Part shown: positions 10,790 to 21,895 of the stretch, in pieces
Position numbering within the stretch: position 1 is the first letter of the stretch
Layout: the number at the start of each line of letters is the position of its first letter
NCBI GenBank assembly: GCA_028673005.1
Contig: CM054116.1
Location: 145,263,173 to 145,327,172, forward strand
DNA: 64,000 nucleotides
Direction: 5' to 3'
Origin: Tanypteryx hageni
Lineage: Eukaryota > Arthropoda > Insecta > Odonata > Petaluridae
Translations under genes and position numbers: made by a program
Notes under the pieces: model-generated
What the model was told of the DNA's origin: nothing
Database searches by the model: none
What the model saw: only the letters and a program-made list of their open reading frames with translations

Positions 10790-11655
10790 AATAAAATTGG
10801 AAGTGAAACGTTTAGTACTACATCAACCTGTTGACTTTGTTCTTGTCAACATAAAACGCGAATTGGACAAGCCTAAAGGCAAGTTGACATTTCAGCGCGA
10901 GTGGTTTCGCAGAAAAACGTTTTTGACTGCCAGCGTGTCCATGAAAAGTCTCTACTGTTTTCCGTTTTTGCTTTTTGGTGGTGATACTGTGTGGACAAAT
11001 TCAGGGTACAGAGACAAATCATTTGTCTGAAAGACTCACAAAACACGAAAGCTCAGTATCTCATATGCGAAATGCTGTTTTGCTGCAACTTCTTGGAAAA
11101 TCCAATATCATTGAAAAGTTGGATATTGCATACCAACGTGAACTTCAACGTCACAACCAAGAGGTTGATAAGAACAGGTACGTTTTATCAAAGATAGTTT
11201 CAGTGCTAAAACTGTGTGGTTCGGGTGAATTACGTATCCGAGGACATGACGAGTCATCTGAATCTTTAAAGCCGGGAGCTTTCCGGTCAATATTTGAAAT
11301 GTTATGCGAGGACGATCTAGCACTGAGAAATCATTATGATAACTTACCTGCATTTAAGGGGACTTCAAAAACTATACAGAATGATCTACTGGCTTGCATG
11401 TACACTATTTATAGAGACCATATCAAGGGTGAAATTGAAAGAGTTAACTATGTTTAAATTCAGGTTGACGAAACGACTGACGTGTCTTGTAAATCACAAT
11501 TGGTCACAATGTTGCACTATATGTCAGAGAACGGCATTATTGTTGAACGCTTCGTGAAGTACTCAGAAGTGAAAGAAAAAACGGCTCTAGGTTTGGCAAC
11601 AACAATTAAAACTGTTCTTCATGAATGTGAAGGGCATAAACATAAACTAATTGGA
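10790..11655 (+). pseudogene. hAT transposase, 5' half (ZMYM1-like, TTF finger)
   Basis: Three frames in succession give a TTF-type zinc finger (REWFRRKTFL ... SLYCFPFLLFGG, 10890-10990), the region typical of ZMYM1-like hAT transposases (NQEVDKNRYVLSKIVSVLKLCG, then GTSKTIQNDLLACM) and the first catalytic block (VDETTDVS near 11463). Reading stops after HECEGHKHKLIG near 11655, where a foreign composite element begins; the 3' end of the gene resumes near 16380. At least two frameshifts occur before the break. This is a dead DNA-transposon gene, not a host ZMYM gene. Confidence 0.85.
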
Positions 11656-11857
11656 ATTAAATTAAAACTCCTGAACCGTAAATTAACCCGGAGAGCACTC
11701 ACACGTCAATAAGAAAGAAAAAAAAGGAAAATTAAAATTATACTTACAAGTTTGCAGGACGATGATGGCCTACAGGAACCTGTTGTCAAAAACTAGTCTA
11801 AAATGAAGAAAAGGAACACACACACGCACAATCACGCTGGAAAATTCTGGGAAACTC

Positions 11858-11905
11858 GCTAGATACGTATTTCGAGAGCTATGCTCTCATCTCCAGTAGC
11901 TGAAA
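11858..11905 (-). ncRNA. Hammerhead-ribozyme-like motif of Penelope-like element
   Basis: On the minus strand: AGCTA, then CTGGAGA (family core CUGANGA, with G for the conserved A), a stem II of GAGAGC-ATA-GCTCTC, then GAAA, a minimal stem III TAC/GTA, then TC as cleavage triplet end, and TAGC pairing with the initial GCTA as stem I. The order and open stem I fit the type I hammerheads with very short stem III reported for Penelope-like elements. The core substitution may reduce or abolish activity. It lies 130 bp beyond the GIY-YIG stop. Confidence 0.6.
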
Positions 11906-12035
11906 TCGTATGGATTGTTTGTATTTGGTCTTGTGTATTTATATGTTCCGGGTAAAAGTGAAAGGAGGGCAGGGGCTGGGGAAATTCTTAACGGTTAGCG
12001 TGTAGAGGGGTGAGTAAGAGATAGGTCCGCGGTCG

Positions 12036-13385
12036 TTATTCATAACCGTCTCTTTGAATTTGTTTATGAAAATGCTCTAACAAGCGTCTAGTTTCCAGTC
12101 GGTTTGTGTTGACTTTAAGAGAGACATGTTTTCGATTTTAATCGGGTGATTGCTTTCCTGTATGTGTATTACGACGATAGACCTGTTAAATCTATTGTGT
12201 TTGAAATGTGTAAGGTGTTCTTTGAACCTGGTTTCTAGCTTCCGTTTAGTTTGGCCTATGTAGACTTTCTCGCAGTCTGTGCAAGCGATTTTGTATATGC
12301 CGGACTATTGTAGAGTCGGGATCGTGTCTTTTGGATTGCTGAGTAAGTTGGAGAGTTTGTTTTCATTCACAAGTACTGCTTTAAGGTTCTGTTTTGACAA
12401 GATGTTTGATGTTTGTGATGCCTAGGACGAAGGGGATTTTTACGTATTTTGGTTTTTTTGGGGGCGTGCTTGTGAGAGTAATCCATTTTTTCAAAGAAAG
12501 ACTGCGCTTGTGTTTGTGTAAAATATTTTCTATCATCTGAGGGTCGTAACCATTGATTTTAGCGCATTTTTTATATATATTTTAATTCTGTGAGGAAATC
12601 AACTTTAGAAAGAGGGACCTGTAAGAGTCTATGTACCATTGAGTGGAATGGTGCTAATTTATGTGAAATATGATGTTTGGAATCAGAGGGAATGTACGTG
12701 TCTGGGTGTGTGGGTTTGCGGTAAATCCCGAACTTGATTTGGTTGTTTTCTCTTTTTACGAGAAGGTCAAGAAATGGCAATGTATTTTGATTTTTAACTT
12801 CATGTGTAAATTTAATGGAAGGATATTGATCGTTTAGTTGCTGTACAAAATCAGTTATGTTATTATTGGAGGTATCGAAAATCGCGAAAATATCGTCAAC
12901 GTATCTTAGCCATAAACGTGAGAAGTAGTTGAAAGTGTTTTTGCGTTGTTTCTCGAAGTTAACCATGAATAGGTTGGCTAAGAAAGGTGAAAGGGAGTTT
13001 TCCATTGTTGTACCGTGGTTTTGTTGGTAGAACTTGTTGTTAACTTGAATGAAATTTTGGTTCATGCATAAGCGTGTTAGTCGTACTAATTCATCTACTG
13101 TTTTTAATGGTAAGATTTGATTCGAGGAATGTTTAATTGATGGGAACGCTAGGAAAGAGAGAAGAAACATCAAAAGAAACTAAAATTTCACTGTCCTGTA
13201 GTATTATGTCTTTAACTTCGTTAATAAAATGAGGATTGTTTTTTATATTTGAATCATGTTTGATAGGAAACTGTTTAAATTGGTCACTAAGCCAACGTGA
13301 AATTTTATATGTCGGGCTGTTAATAGACGAAACAATGGGTCTGAGGGGAATGCCGTCTTTGTGGATTTTGGGTAAGAATGGCTCA
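12036..13385 (-). pseudogene. Penelope-like element: RT plus GIY-YIG endonuclease
   Basis: RT blocks of the Penelope type are clear: LPKIHKDGIPLRPIVSS, LVSFDVSSLFPSVPI, GTTMENSLSPFLANLFM and the catalytic RYVDDIFAIF, then LPFLDLLVKRENN and YRKPTHPDTYI. A frameshift near 13150 splits the RT, and another near 12560 separates it from the C-terminal part. That part reads GIYKIACTDCEKVYIGQTKR with the downstream R (ETRFKEH) and E expected of a GIY-YIG nuclease, ending ...RDGYE at a stop (12036). The RT lacks its own N-terminus; the sequence in front comes from a LINE. The inactivating changes are few. Confidence 0.9.
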
Positions 13386-14700
13386 CTCTGATGCATAGAA
13401 ATAGGGGTTTCACATACATCGTCATTAAGAGTAAAAGCTTTCTGAAAGTGTTGATTTATAAGGTTTGCATTCTCCGCACTATCGTGAACTACATTTCCCG
13501 TTTCCGATCTAAGTGACGTAATAGTGGGGCCTCTACCTTGGATTTCTCTGACGTAAGACCAAAATGCTTTCGGGTTCTCTTTCAAGTTATCTTGTAAAAC
13601 CTTCTTTTTGTAATTGTTAAACGCATTACGCATTGCTACTCTGGCTATGGAGCGCGCCTCTTTCTATTGCTGCCTTATTATTGCAATCTGTTCGACCGTA
13701 GCTGTTGAGGATGTGTTATTTACGCGAGAGTGGAATTTTCTTTGCCGTCGGAGAGCGCTCCTAACTTCCTGGTTGTATCATCTAGGTTCTGCATTTTCAC
13801 GCTTTAGTTTGGTTCGAATAAATATATCTGTACACTCTCGGATAATATCTCTGAACATGCACCAGGATTCTTCCGCATCTGCAATATCTGTTACCTCGCA
13901 GAAATTAGTATATTTATTTCGCAGAAAAGACCTAAATCTAGTGAAATGGGCTTTGGCGAATACATAAAGCTTTCTTTTAGCCTTAACACGTTTCTCAATG
14001 TTTAGCTGAAACTCCAAGATCGCTTATTCCCACAGATATCCTATTCGTACGCTCAGGAAGATTATTAGCCTGTAAATCTAATCTATTATTAAATTTCGTG
14101 GGAAATCTCACTAACTGATACAATGAGTGTTGCCCGAATGTTTCAAGTAAAGCCTCACAAGATTCACGCTCTCTACCACCGGGATAAAAGCAATTATGCC
14201 TCCAATCAATTGACGGAAGATTGAAATCGCCCGCGATTATAATGGCTTTATCTTTATTAATCGAACTTAGCGTCCCCACTTGTTTCTATAGATAATAAAT
14301 AGTTTCCACCCTCACATTTGGTGGTCTATAAAAGGCGCATACATTTACAATTTTTCAGTCACTCCGTTTCACACTACACCAAACACTTTCGACTTCGTCG
14401 TCATTAATCTGTACTGGGTAACTTTCGTATTTATTGCTAACTGCTATAAAGACTCCACCTCCCGACCGGATACATCGATCTTTTCTAAAAACGCTATAGT
14501 CACGAGGAAAGGTCTCCTGACTGGCTATGTCCGCCGTTAGCCAATTTTCTGTACCTATCACTACGTCAGCACGCAGATTACGAATAAAATGTTGAAGTTC
14601 AGCCTCCTTTCTGCGAATGCTGCGACAGTTAACCGTGATGATTTTTAGCTTATCGCTATTACTACGTAACGATGCCTCGCGCGCTACTGAATTATTATTA
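13386..14700 (-). pseudogene. LINE ORF2 front part: APE endonuclease and linker
   Basis: The endonuclease blocks appear in order: KIITVNCRSIRRKEAELQ (about 14650), VIGTENWL, GGGVFIAV, AIIIAGDFNLPSIDW, and a damaged SDH block reading GISDL. Then follows the linker AFNNYKKKVLQDNLKENPKAFWSYV with FTLNDDV before the break. Stops near 14340 and 14017 and a missing SDH histidine show decay. No LINE RT follows: near 13380 the frame passes into Penelope-type RT. Together with the esterase ORF1 upstream this resembles the CR1/L2 group. Confidence 0.8.
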
Positions 14701-14862
14701 TTATTAATGTCTTCTTGTTCTCCCTATTACGTCGACAATTTCTAGTCTTAGAATGTACTCTACTGTTAATTAACATCGCGTTTATAGTGGAATGACGGTC
14801 GGACGTATTACTACTATTGACATGCATCTCAACGCTTGGTGAATAATTACCATTCCTTAAAT

Positions 14863-15888
14863 CTAACCTAAAAAAGCTCTAGCATGCTCGAACATCCAAT
14901 GCGCTACCGCCTCCTCAGCCTCGGCAGTGTAGTGCACACCAGAACTGTTTAGGGATGCGCTACATAAGTTCAGAACCGACCTCAGGTCAACGAAGGCCAC
15001 TTCATTGCCCCTACAGAAGTCTCAAAGCTTACGATTCAGCCCGACCACTCGGCTCCAAACCATAGCACCGCAGTCCGTCCAAGGAACAATGCTACAGATA
15101 GTAAGCCGCACATCAGCACCCGACTCCTCTAGGACACGAGCAACCTCAGTGGCCAAGTCCTTAAAATAACTTAAAACCTCCTCGGACCCGCGCTTCGAAG
15201 CGTCGTTAGTGCCAACATGGGCCATCACCCGCGGCGAGGAGCAACCCGTGCCCAATACCGTCGCCCTGTACTTTTTCGTCACCTGGGGCACCGAACCTCC
15301 TGGTATACACCTGGAGAACACCCACTCATGAACTCCCTCCCGGCAGGCCCTTGACAGTGAAGGCGCTATCACACGCCGGACGTTGGAGCTCCCTATCACT
15401 AACAGCCCTCTCTTTCCTCCCGAGCTCCCCTTGGGCCCGGTCCCCACCGAGGAGACGGGAGCAGGTGCGGGCGTAATAGCAGTGGAGTCGTCCTCCGATA
15501 ACCCCGCAAACCGATTACTAACAGGAAGAGGGCTCACGGAAGCGTTCTCGAATTCCTGCCTCCGTAGCACCACCCCACGATCCCGCCGAGTGGACACTAC
15601 ACACTACTCATCGGGCTTCCGGACCGGAGGACCCTAGACCCGCGAAGAGGAGCCTCCCCCGATCGCTCTGCCAGCTTCCGCACCCAGGCGAACCCGAGCC
15701 GCCATTTTGGGGCGGTTTGCTCTCAGAGAAGAACCCACACCCCTCCAACGCGCCAAGGCTGCCTCCGACCTTTCCACCCTCTGAAGGAGGTCCGCAACCA
15801 CCCTCTCCAGCTCCGTGATCCGGGACCTCATGGCCTCGCAACCAGCGTCGCGCAAGAAGGAGGAAACAGGAGTCCTCGGAGCAGCCAT
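14863..15888 (-). pseudogene. LINE ORF1: coiled coil plus SGNH esterase domain
   Basis: Starts at ATG 15888 (MAAPRTPVSSFLRDAG), followed by a heptad-like coiled coil (ITELERVVADLLQRVERSE), a linker and an SGNH/GDSL-type domain: block I LLVIGSSNVRR, block III AHVGTNDAS, and the C-terminal histidine in SGVHYTAEAEE. It ends at 14863. Three in-frame stops interrupt it: two TAG near 15634 and 15608 and a TGA near 15022; all are consistent with single C-to-T or G-to-A changes. Such esterase-bearing ORF1 proteins are known from CR1-like LINEs. Confidence 0.8.
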
Positions 15889-16375
15889 CCTATCCTCTTA
15901 ACTAATCTGTACTATCTATAAATTTTATATTAACTATTGTAAATACGCGGTTAGCTACTTCGTTGACTGGCCTCAAGGTTAAAATCTAGGGTCGAACGCA
16001 GGTAAAAAGTGAAAGGGATAGAGTGATTCACTACGCAAACAACGTTAGTAAACAGGCAAGAACGCTTAGCACAAGAGCAACGCAGATCTAGGAACTAATG
16101 AAATACGAACGCAGGGACAAATAGTTAAGAACGGAGAAGGTAATAAGCTACTATAAATAAATTACAAAAAGATTACGGATGGAGTGGCTGGGAGAAGTTA
16201 TTAGCTACTACGATATGGCAAGAGAAGGATGAGTATAGCGTTTTGTTCAGAGATCAATTAACTAAACTACAACACAAATAACGTAATAAGATGATAAAAA
16301 TTAGAAAAATAAATAAGGAAAGAAATACTGGTTCTACTTAACACAACACTACGGCTAAACTACTGCTACTACTAC
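15889..16375 (-). other. 5' leader of the composite element
   Basis: No ORF is recognised between ORF1 and the resumption of the hAT gene. It is probably the LINE 5' UTR; the exact edge near 16375 is not defined. Confidence 0.4.
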
Positions 16376-17100
16376 AGGTGTCGCTCGCAGGCTGGTCAGC
16401 GCTCGCAGGAGGGAGTCTTATGGACTACATAATATTTTGGATGATGGACAGTTTTGATGCCTTCTTTTTCGTTGACTTCATTATTCCAGAAGTGAATCTA
16501 CTGTACAAAAAACTACAGAAGAAAAGTATAGGCAGTACAACTGTGAACTCTGCAATAGCAGCTTTAAAAAATGCAATAGCAGCTATCCGGGAGCGGGCCG
16601 ATGACTTGGCAGCTCTTTACAAAGATTACACGACAACAATAGTTGTCCACGCTGAAGACTGATTTTCACGCAGTGACCACCTAATTGCCGCCAAACTGGT
16701 TAGTACGGAGTCGTTCAAAGAATATGTGCTATTTTCCTGATGCTAAATTAAATTCAGCAGTCGAATATTATCCGATTTAAAAAAATAAACTGAAGACAGA
16801 GCTCGGTATTTTGTACGGACAGAGAGATCTCATAAGTGGTGCAACGTCAGCAACATTACTGTTGCATTCCTAGGAACGAAACATTGTAAAAGAAATTTTC
16901 AATGAAACAACGAAACTCCTTGAAATTATTATCACACCACCCATGACAATATCTGAATCGGAAAGGTGTTTCTCTACATTAAAGCGTGTGGAAACTTACT
17001 TGAGGAACACGATAAGCGAAGAACGATGCTATCAACAGAGAACGAACTAGTAAAATCTATCCTAGATATCAACACTAAAGCTTTTTGAAAGGCCGAAGAA
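16376..17100 (+). pseudogene. hAT transposase, 3' half (C-terminal dimerisation domain)
   Basis: Resumes the hAT gene cut at 11655: FVDFIIPEVNLLYKKLQKKSI, then TVNSAIAALKNAIAAIRERAD, and after further breaks the hallmark hAT C-terminus PPMTISESERCFSTLKRVETYLRNTISEER near 16940-17035. This block contains the third catalytic acid and the dimerisation surface. Several stops and frame changes are present. A possible right terminal sequence, CCACCAGCTG, ends near 17395, but no 8-bp target duplication is recognisable. Confidence 0.85.
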
Positions 17101-17404
17101 CAGGCGGATACATTTTTTTACAAGACGCTGTCAGACGCTGGGAAGGAAGAGGTACCTCTGTAAAAGGTAATTCATTACTAGTAATTACGAATTTCAGATG
17201 ATTTGTCATTTTTTCTGTTTTTAAACCTATAGCAACTAAATATTCTCGTATTGTTAGTATCACCTTGATGATGAATAACCAATACTGTTCTTGTTATGTA
17301 CGATATTGTCGTCTTAAACCCTCATTGCGTTATACGCATGCGCGTAGAAACACTCGTCTACTAAAATTTTTTCTGGAGACTTCCCCACCAGCTGAAAAGC
17401 ATTA

Positions 17405-17616
17405 GAGCCACCACTGTATATGCTTACGGAAGAGGAAAGATAAATGGGATAAATGGATGGAAACAAGTTGCCGGGATAAGGAAGCATTCACCAATAAGAT
17501 GATTTCAGGTTGGCGAGCTGCTGGGGATGTCGAAGTAGCACACGTAAAACAAACACAAAATACAAAAAACATGGAAGCTTTCGGGGGCGACCCCTTCGTA
17601 AGCACAGGACACACAC
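17405..17616 (-). repeat. Foldback TA-associated repeat, copy 2a (diverged left arm)
   Basis: From CTTACGGAAGAGGAAAG through GATTTCAGGTTGGCGAG and GGATGTCGAAG to AAGCTTTCG, this aligns with the left arm of the 60831-61118 copy at lower identity. It runs into a (TA)n array. Confidence 0.7.
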
Positions 17617-17618
17617 AC

Positions 17619-17682
<64 letters not shown>
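17617..17682. repeat. (TA)n microsatellite
   Basis: TA repeat between two copies of the foldback family. Confidence 0.98.
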
Positions 17683-17690
<8 letters not shown>

Positions 17691-17922
17691 ATGTCAACAA
17701 GGTGTTGGGATGAGCTCTCTGTAGCTGAAGAAGGAGTAGTTCCGAAAGCTTTACGTTTGTGATGTTTCTGTGTTTTTGTGTTATTTTACGTGTGTCGCTT
17801 CGACATCCCCGGGGCCTCGCCAACCTGAAGTCGTCTGATTGGTGAGTGCTCACTGGGTTTCCTCATCCCAACACCTTGTTGACATCCATATATTCATTTT
17901 ACCTTTCCTTTTCCGTAAGTTG

Positions 17923-17924
<2 letters not shown>
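17683..17924 (+). repeat. Foldback TA-associated repeat, copy 2b
   Basis: Starts ATATATGGATGTCAACAAGG and contains the inverse, CCTTGTTGACATCCATATA, near its right end (17874-17893): terminal inverted repeats of about 30 bp. Between them lies GTAGCTGAAGAAGGAGTAGT and TCCGAAAGC, resembling a hammerhead core (CUGAAGA, short stem, GAAA) without a visible third stem. Past the right TIR a 30-bp flank (CATTTTACCTTTCC...) leads into another TA array. A shared outer flank is seen in the 60.8 kb copy. Confidence 0.75.

Positions 17925-17980
<56 letters not shown>
17925..17980. repeat. (TA)n microsatellite
   Basis: TA repeat adjoining copy 2b of the foldback family. Confidence 0.98.
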
Positions 17981-17982
<2 letters not shown>

Positions 17983-18929
17983 TTTTTGTCATTGTATTGA
18001 TATGGTTTAGATGGCTCTTTAGGGGGAGTGCCAACTATCTAAAGAAGTGGGTCCATTTACTATCCGAAAAGAATATGCTCTAGTTAGGGTACATTCTCTA
18101 ATCAGCAGAGTAAGCAACTGTTTTATTCTCTCGTTGCCTGGCGAGGGGTTACACCAGAAAATCTTGCATCAAATGTATGTCCCTTCGGCACCATCAGTGG
18201 CTTTTCAAGGTCGATGATTGTACACTAGACTTCCTCTTACACACACACGCAAGCCTGTATGTGTGTCTAACAGCTAGGCAAATAAAAACTGGACTCCTAA
18301 GTAGACCAATTTCCTTTAGGATACTAAGGAAACCGCCTCAACAACAAATGAATCTCACCTCTTGGAACCGCTAACAATTTTGTGTACCGATATATGTACA
18401 TGTGTATAGATGTGTGTGTATGTCGCAATGAGGAAGAATAAGGGAGAATATAAGGTGGCAACCAGTTTTTTAAAGGGATTGGAGTGAGCCTGTGTACTCA
18501 AACGTAGTGTATGGACATCCATGGCGACAGAGGAAGAATTCGACCATTTCCCCATCTTCGGAAAAACAAACTAAAAATAAGAGTCTCACTGGGGATAGGA
18601 TGTTCCATTGAATGGGTTGATTCATGGTCGTCCGCCGGAAGGGGTTATTTGTAAATAAAAATATTTCTATGGCCATTCATTAAGATGTTGAAATGTGTAT
18701 CGGTTAAAATGTAAAATGGCGGGCATCGTGTACAGGTGAGAAGGCATAATGATTATGGAGGGAACGTCGGCAGTGTAGTTATGGAGAGGGAGGATGGAAT
18801 ACGGGATAAGTGAGGCACTGGTCTTTTCCTGTGGGAAGGACCCTACGGGGGATGGCATAGGACTTGTAGGGAGTTTCTTACGATAAATCAAGGTTTTCGG
18901 GTCGGCGGAAAAATATCACAGGAAAGAGT
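17981..18929. other. Nothing recognised
   Basis: About 950 bp of mixed composition. The ORFs present are short and do not resemble known proteins or transposons. Confidence 0.5.
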
Positions 18930-20100
18930 GCAGGTGTGGCGGACGATAACAACAGAGAGAATATAATCGATGGAATTAATATTAAGGCAGCTAAGTTTGT
19001 TAACTATTTAAAAGTCACCGTATGCCGAGATCTTTCGTGGGGCATACAGGTTTCCCTCTCTCTATGCGGGTTCGCTTTACGCGAATTCGCCATTATGCGA
19101 CACACTTATTGCTACCGGAATTTCTTTTTATGAGTCTTTGATTCGCTCTTATGCGGTTACGCGGCCAGTAAAATACAAATGAAAGAATGTTCTCCACTAC
19201 ACCAAAAGGCAACCATTCAGTCTCTCATTGTCTCTTATGCTGTGCGTATTAGTACTACGGTAAAAGAGATGAGAGTGCAGTGGATATTGTAGTGGAGATG
19301 AGACGGAGATTTCGTGTGATACTGGTTGAGCACACTTGAGAAGTTTTGTCTCTTTGCCCGCGGAACTTTGTTTCGGGCCAAAACAACCCTCCAGCACATT
19401 AAACCCCCACTATTATGTTACTCAAAACAGCTCGTCTGCTTCCTTTTATTGGCGAGTATAATTTAGTGTTAATTGTTTTAAGTTTGTATTTAGCGCATAA
19501 GAAGTCGTTATGGAGCGAAAGAAGAGCGTTTTGGAAGGGAGTTAGGATTGCTTGTGGAACGTATCTCTATCTTTTACAAGTAAATACGGGTTCTGTCTAT
19601 GCAAATTCGGTTTATGCGTCACTTTCCAGGAACGCAACCCACGCATAAAGAGAGGGAAACCGGTACATATTCCTCAAGTTGTTGGCTGAGACAACAAGCA
19701 ATTAGCCTTCAAAGGCAGAATAATACGGAATGGTACAGAAAAAGTACGCGAGACATTTTTATCAGTAGTTAGGCCTCATATTATTAGAAGGGCCCCATAA
19801 CTGAGTTATAAAGTGTCCAACCAGATTCATAAAACAAATGAATGATCATAACCAAAGCGATACATCGCTATTAAGGATTTGAGTATCTCTGGAGGATCGC
19901 AGACTGAACATTAGGTTAAAGCTCCTGGAGAAATGCAAGTCGAAAAGTCTAGCAGAGAAAACTTTAGGAACAGTTGAAACGCCAATATATTTTGGTAGAC
20001 GCGATCATGACGATAAAATAGGTGAGCTCGATTGCAGGACCGAGCCTTATCAAGGCTCGTTTTTTCCGAGGACTATACGATATAATAGCAGGAGAGACAA
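18930..20100 (+). pseudogene. Highly degraded LINE RT/C-terminal fragment
   Basis: Pieces such as ADDNN followed by KFVNYLKVTVCRDLSWG (compare the LINE block KFLGV.VD..LSW), and after the 19047-19663 insertion VVRPHIIRRAP, fit the 3' half of a Jockey/R1-like LINE. Stops and frame shifts are dense. The order of the two halves around the DNA transposon supports a single interrupted copy. Confidence 0.4.
19047..19663. mobile_element. Tigger/pogo-type MITE flanked by TA
   Basis: The left end CAGGTTTCCCTCTCTCTATG is matched in inverted orientation by CATAAAGAGAGGGAAACCGG on the right, and TA flanks both sides (19045-19046 and 19664-19665). The length is 617 bp. The subterminal sequence GGTTCGCTTTACGCGAATTC resembles Tigger/pogo ends. 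No transposase domain is visible, so it is a non-autonomous copy. Confidence 0.8.
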
Positions 20101-21139
20101 GCCCGCGAGAGAAAGTTGTAAGGTAGGCTTTGTTTCCTAGCACCACCTGACACCCACCACCCTGGTGAATTGCAGGGCGATACGTACTTTATGCAGAAGA
20201 AATGAGAAGATAGGCGAGGTTGAGGACGAATGCCTCGCTCAATCCCGGATGGAAGGTTGTAGCAAGAGCGAGGCATTTGTCTCTTGATTACATTGGTTGA
20301 GGTTCTGCGCGCATGTAGATTAAGAAAGAAAGATGTGTTTACTCTCGAACTACATAAGTGAGGTGGATATCCTCGGATGACGAACGCTTCGTGTAATTGA
20401 GTGCATTCCACGCAAAGCGAGATACTATCATAGCTGATTCTGCGTCATCGGCGATCTATGGAGTATGGGAGGGATCGTTTGATATGCTGGGGCTGGCAGT
20501 TGAAGTGGTTGGCAGCTGGAGTGTTTGGTGGGTGTCACGTGAATCGATGTGCAAATTCGTCCACTACTCAGAGGGAGATTGAGACGCTTAAGGGAGATAG
20601 GAGAGTGGTGAAGGAGAGAGCGCGCCGAGCGGAGATTTCTTTGTAGGAAGGGATCCAACGACTCCACATTAGAAATATTTCGTTGGTGCGGCAGATATAG
20701 ATGAGGGCTTTTGGGAGAGAGGACAAATTGTCATTCATACTAGAGGAGTTCCGCGCAATTAAAAGAACTGGATGCAGAATTATACAATACTATTTTTTTC
20801 AACCGTATAAACCGTTCCCTTTTTTCCTGTGTAAATAGAATTTCGGAATATTTGGCAATTAATTTACGGTAATTCTCATCAAGTAGAAGGAATGAAATTT
20901 GGTGTGGTGTGCACCAATGCTTGCTGTAAGTAAGCACCAATAACTCGTATATATATATAAAGAGGAGCATCAAAGGGAAAGGGGAGAAAAGAAGAGTACC
21001 TACTTGACAATGAATCACATCAGTCTCAGGGAACGTTTGCGATTGACAACCAATTTCTGGCTCTGCGATGATGACACATGCTCCAAGGTTGCCAACCATT
21101 GAGAGTGACTGCAAGGAAAACAGAAATGTGCTGGGAAAC
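20101..21139. other. Mostly unrecognised; contains one strong hairpin
   Basis: No gene or transposon is identified. A hairpin lies at 20225-20281. At 20934-20990 a motif TAAGCACCAATAACTCGTA followed by ATATATA is shared with 60225-60255. Confidence 0.5.
20225..20281. repeat. 57-nt hairpin with 16-bp stem
   Basis: GACGAATGCCTCGCTC pairs with GAGCGAGGCATTTGTC with one mismatch, around a 25-nt loop. Its role is unknown; it could be the centre of an eroded inverted-repeat element. Confidence 0.6.
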
Positions 21140-21141
21140 TA

Positions 21142-21893
21142 CAGAAAAACCTCGAAAACTCGGCATTTAAAAACTCGGAATTTAAAAAACTCAGCACTTT
21201 TTAAAATGTCAGCCATATTGAAATCGAAAGTGCTTCCACCTGGATTTCGTGAAAATCGCGTATGTATTGTTTTTACAGTGCATTAAATTACAATGACAAT
21301 CGCTTTACATGATTGTACTACACCTTTCACGATCAAAACTGCCGTTCTGTAAAGTAATCAGTGTGTATATTTTTTATAAAATGAGCATGAAATGATGATG
21401 AACTTAGTGACAGTGATCATGAGATAGTTAAGGACAAGCCTTAACAAAATTGCTGTGTACAGTTGGTAACAGACAATATTAGAACAGCGTTCTTGCATAT
21501 ATTTTCATGATATTGTGTGTTTATATAGAATACGAGACAAACTCACGAAAGAAAAATCAAAATACATGAAGCAAACTAGTTTGGTTGACTTTTTTGAGAA
21601 AATTGCTCAAAATAATGAGAAATGAAAATGTTTTTTCAAATTTGTATTAAAATTCTACGTTTTGGTTTTTTTATTTACTTTTTGATATGTAATTCAATAT
21701 TAATTCTATGTACATTTCAGTGAAAGTAAAAACCAATATTATGTACCTATCTATCATTTGAATAAATTAGTTAGTTCAGAGAAAATATAAATTCCATACT
21801 CATGAATTTTTTCGTGTCATTCAAAAACTCGGCATTTTCAAAAACCCGGCAAGCGTCAGGTCCCGAGCTTGCCAGGTTTTCGAGGTTATACTG
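21142..21893 (+). mobile_element. Internally deleted pogo/Tigger element flanked by TA
   Basis: The ends CAGAAAAACCTCGAAAACTC (left) and, inverted, CAGTATAACCTCGAAAACC (right) match, with TA on both sides (21140-21141, 21894-21895). The length is 752 bp. Near 21565-21620 it encodes MKQTSLVDFFEKIAQNNE, a C-terminal tail typical of Tigger/jerky-type transposases; the rest of the gene is gone. Confidence 0.8.
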
Positions 21894-21895
21894 TA

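Larger units (their letters stand above)
11656..16375 (-). mobile_element. Composite LINE / Penelope-like retroelement inside hAT
   Basis: This block splits the hAT transposase. Read on the minus strand from 16375 it has a 5' leader, ORF1 (coiled coil plus SGNH esterase), APE endonuclease and linker of a LINE, an in-frame switch near 13380 to Penelope-like RT, a GIY-YIG domain ending at 12036, and a hammerhead-like motif at 11905-11858. About 200 residues of hAT transposase expected between the two halves are missing, so the insertion came with, or was followed by, a deletion. No clear target-site duplication is visible. Confidence 0.75.

Noticed and set aside
10790..17100. Host zinc finger MYM-type gene
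   Set aside because: TTF finger, hAT catalytic blocks and C-terminus are transposase features, and the gene is broken.
17457..17853. ORFs with Tyr-Ile repeats
   Set aside because: Translation of (TA)n arrays and foldback repeats.
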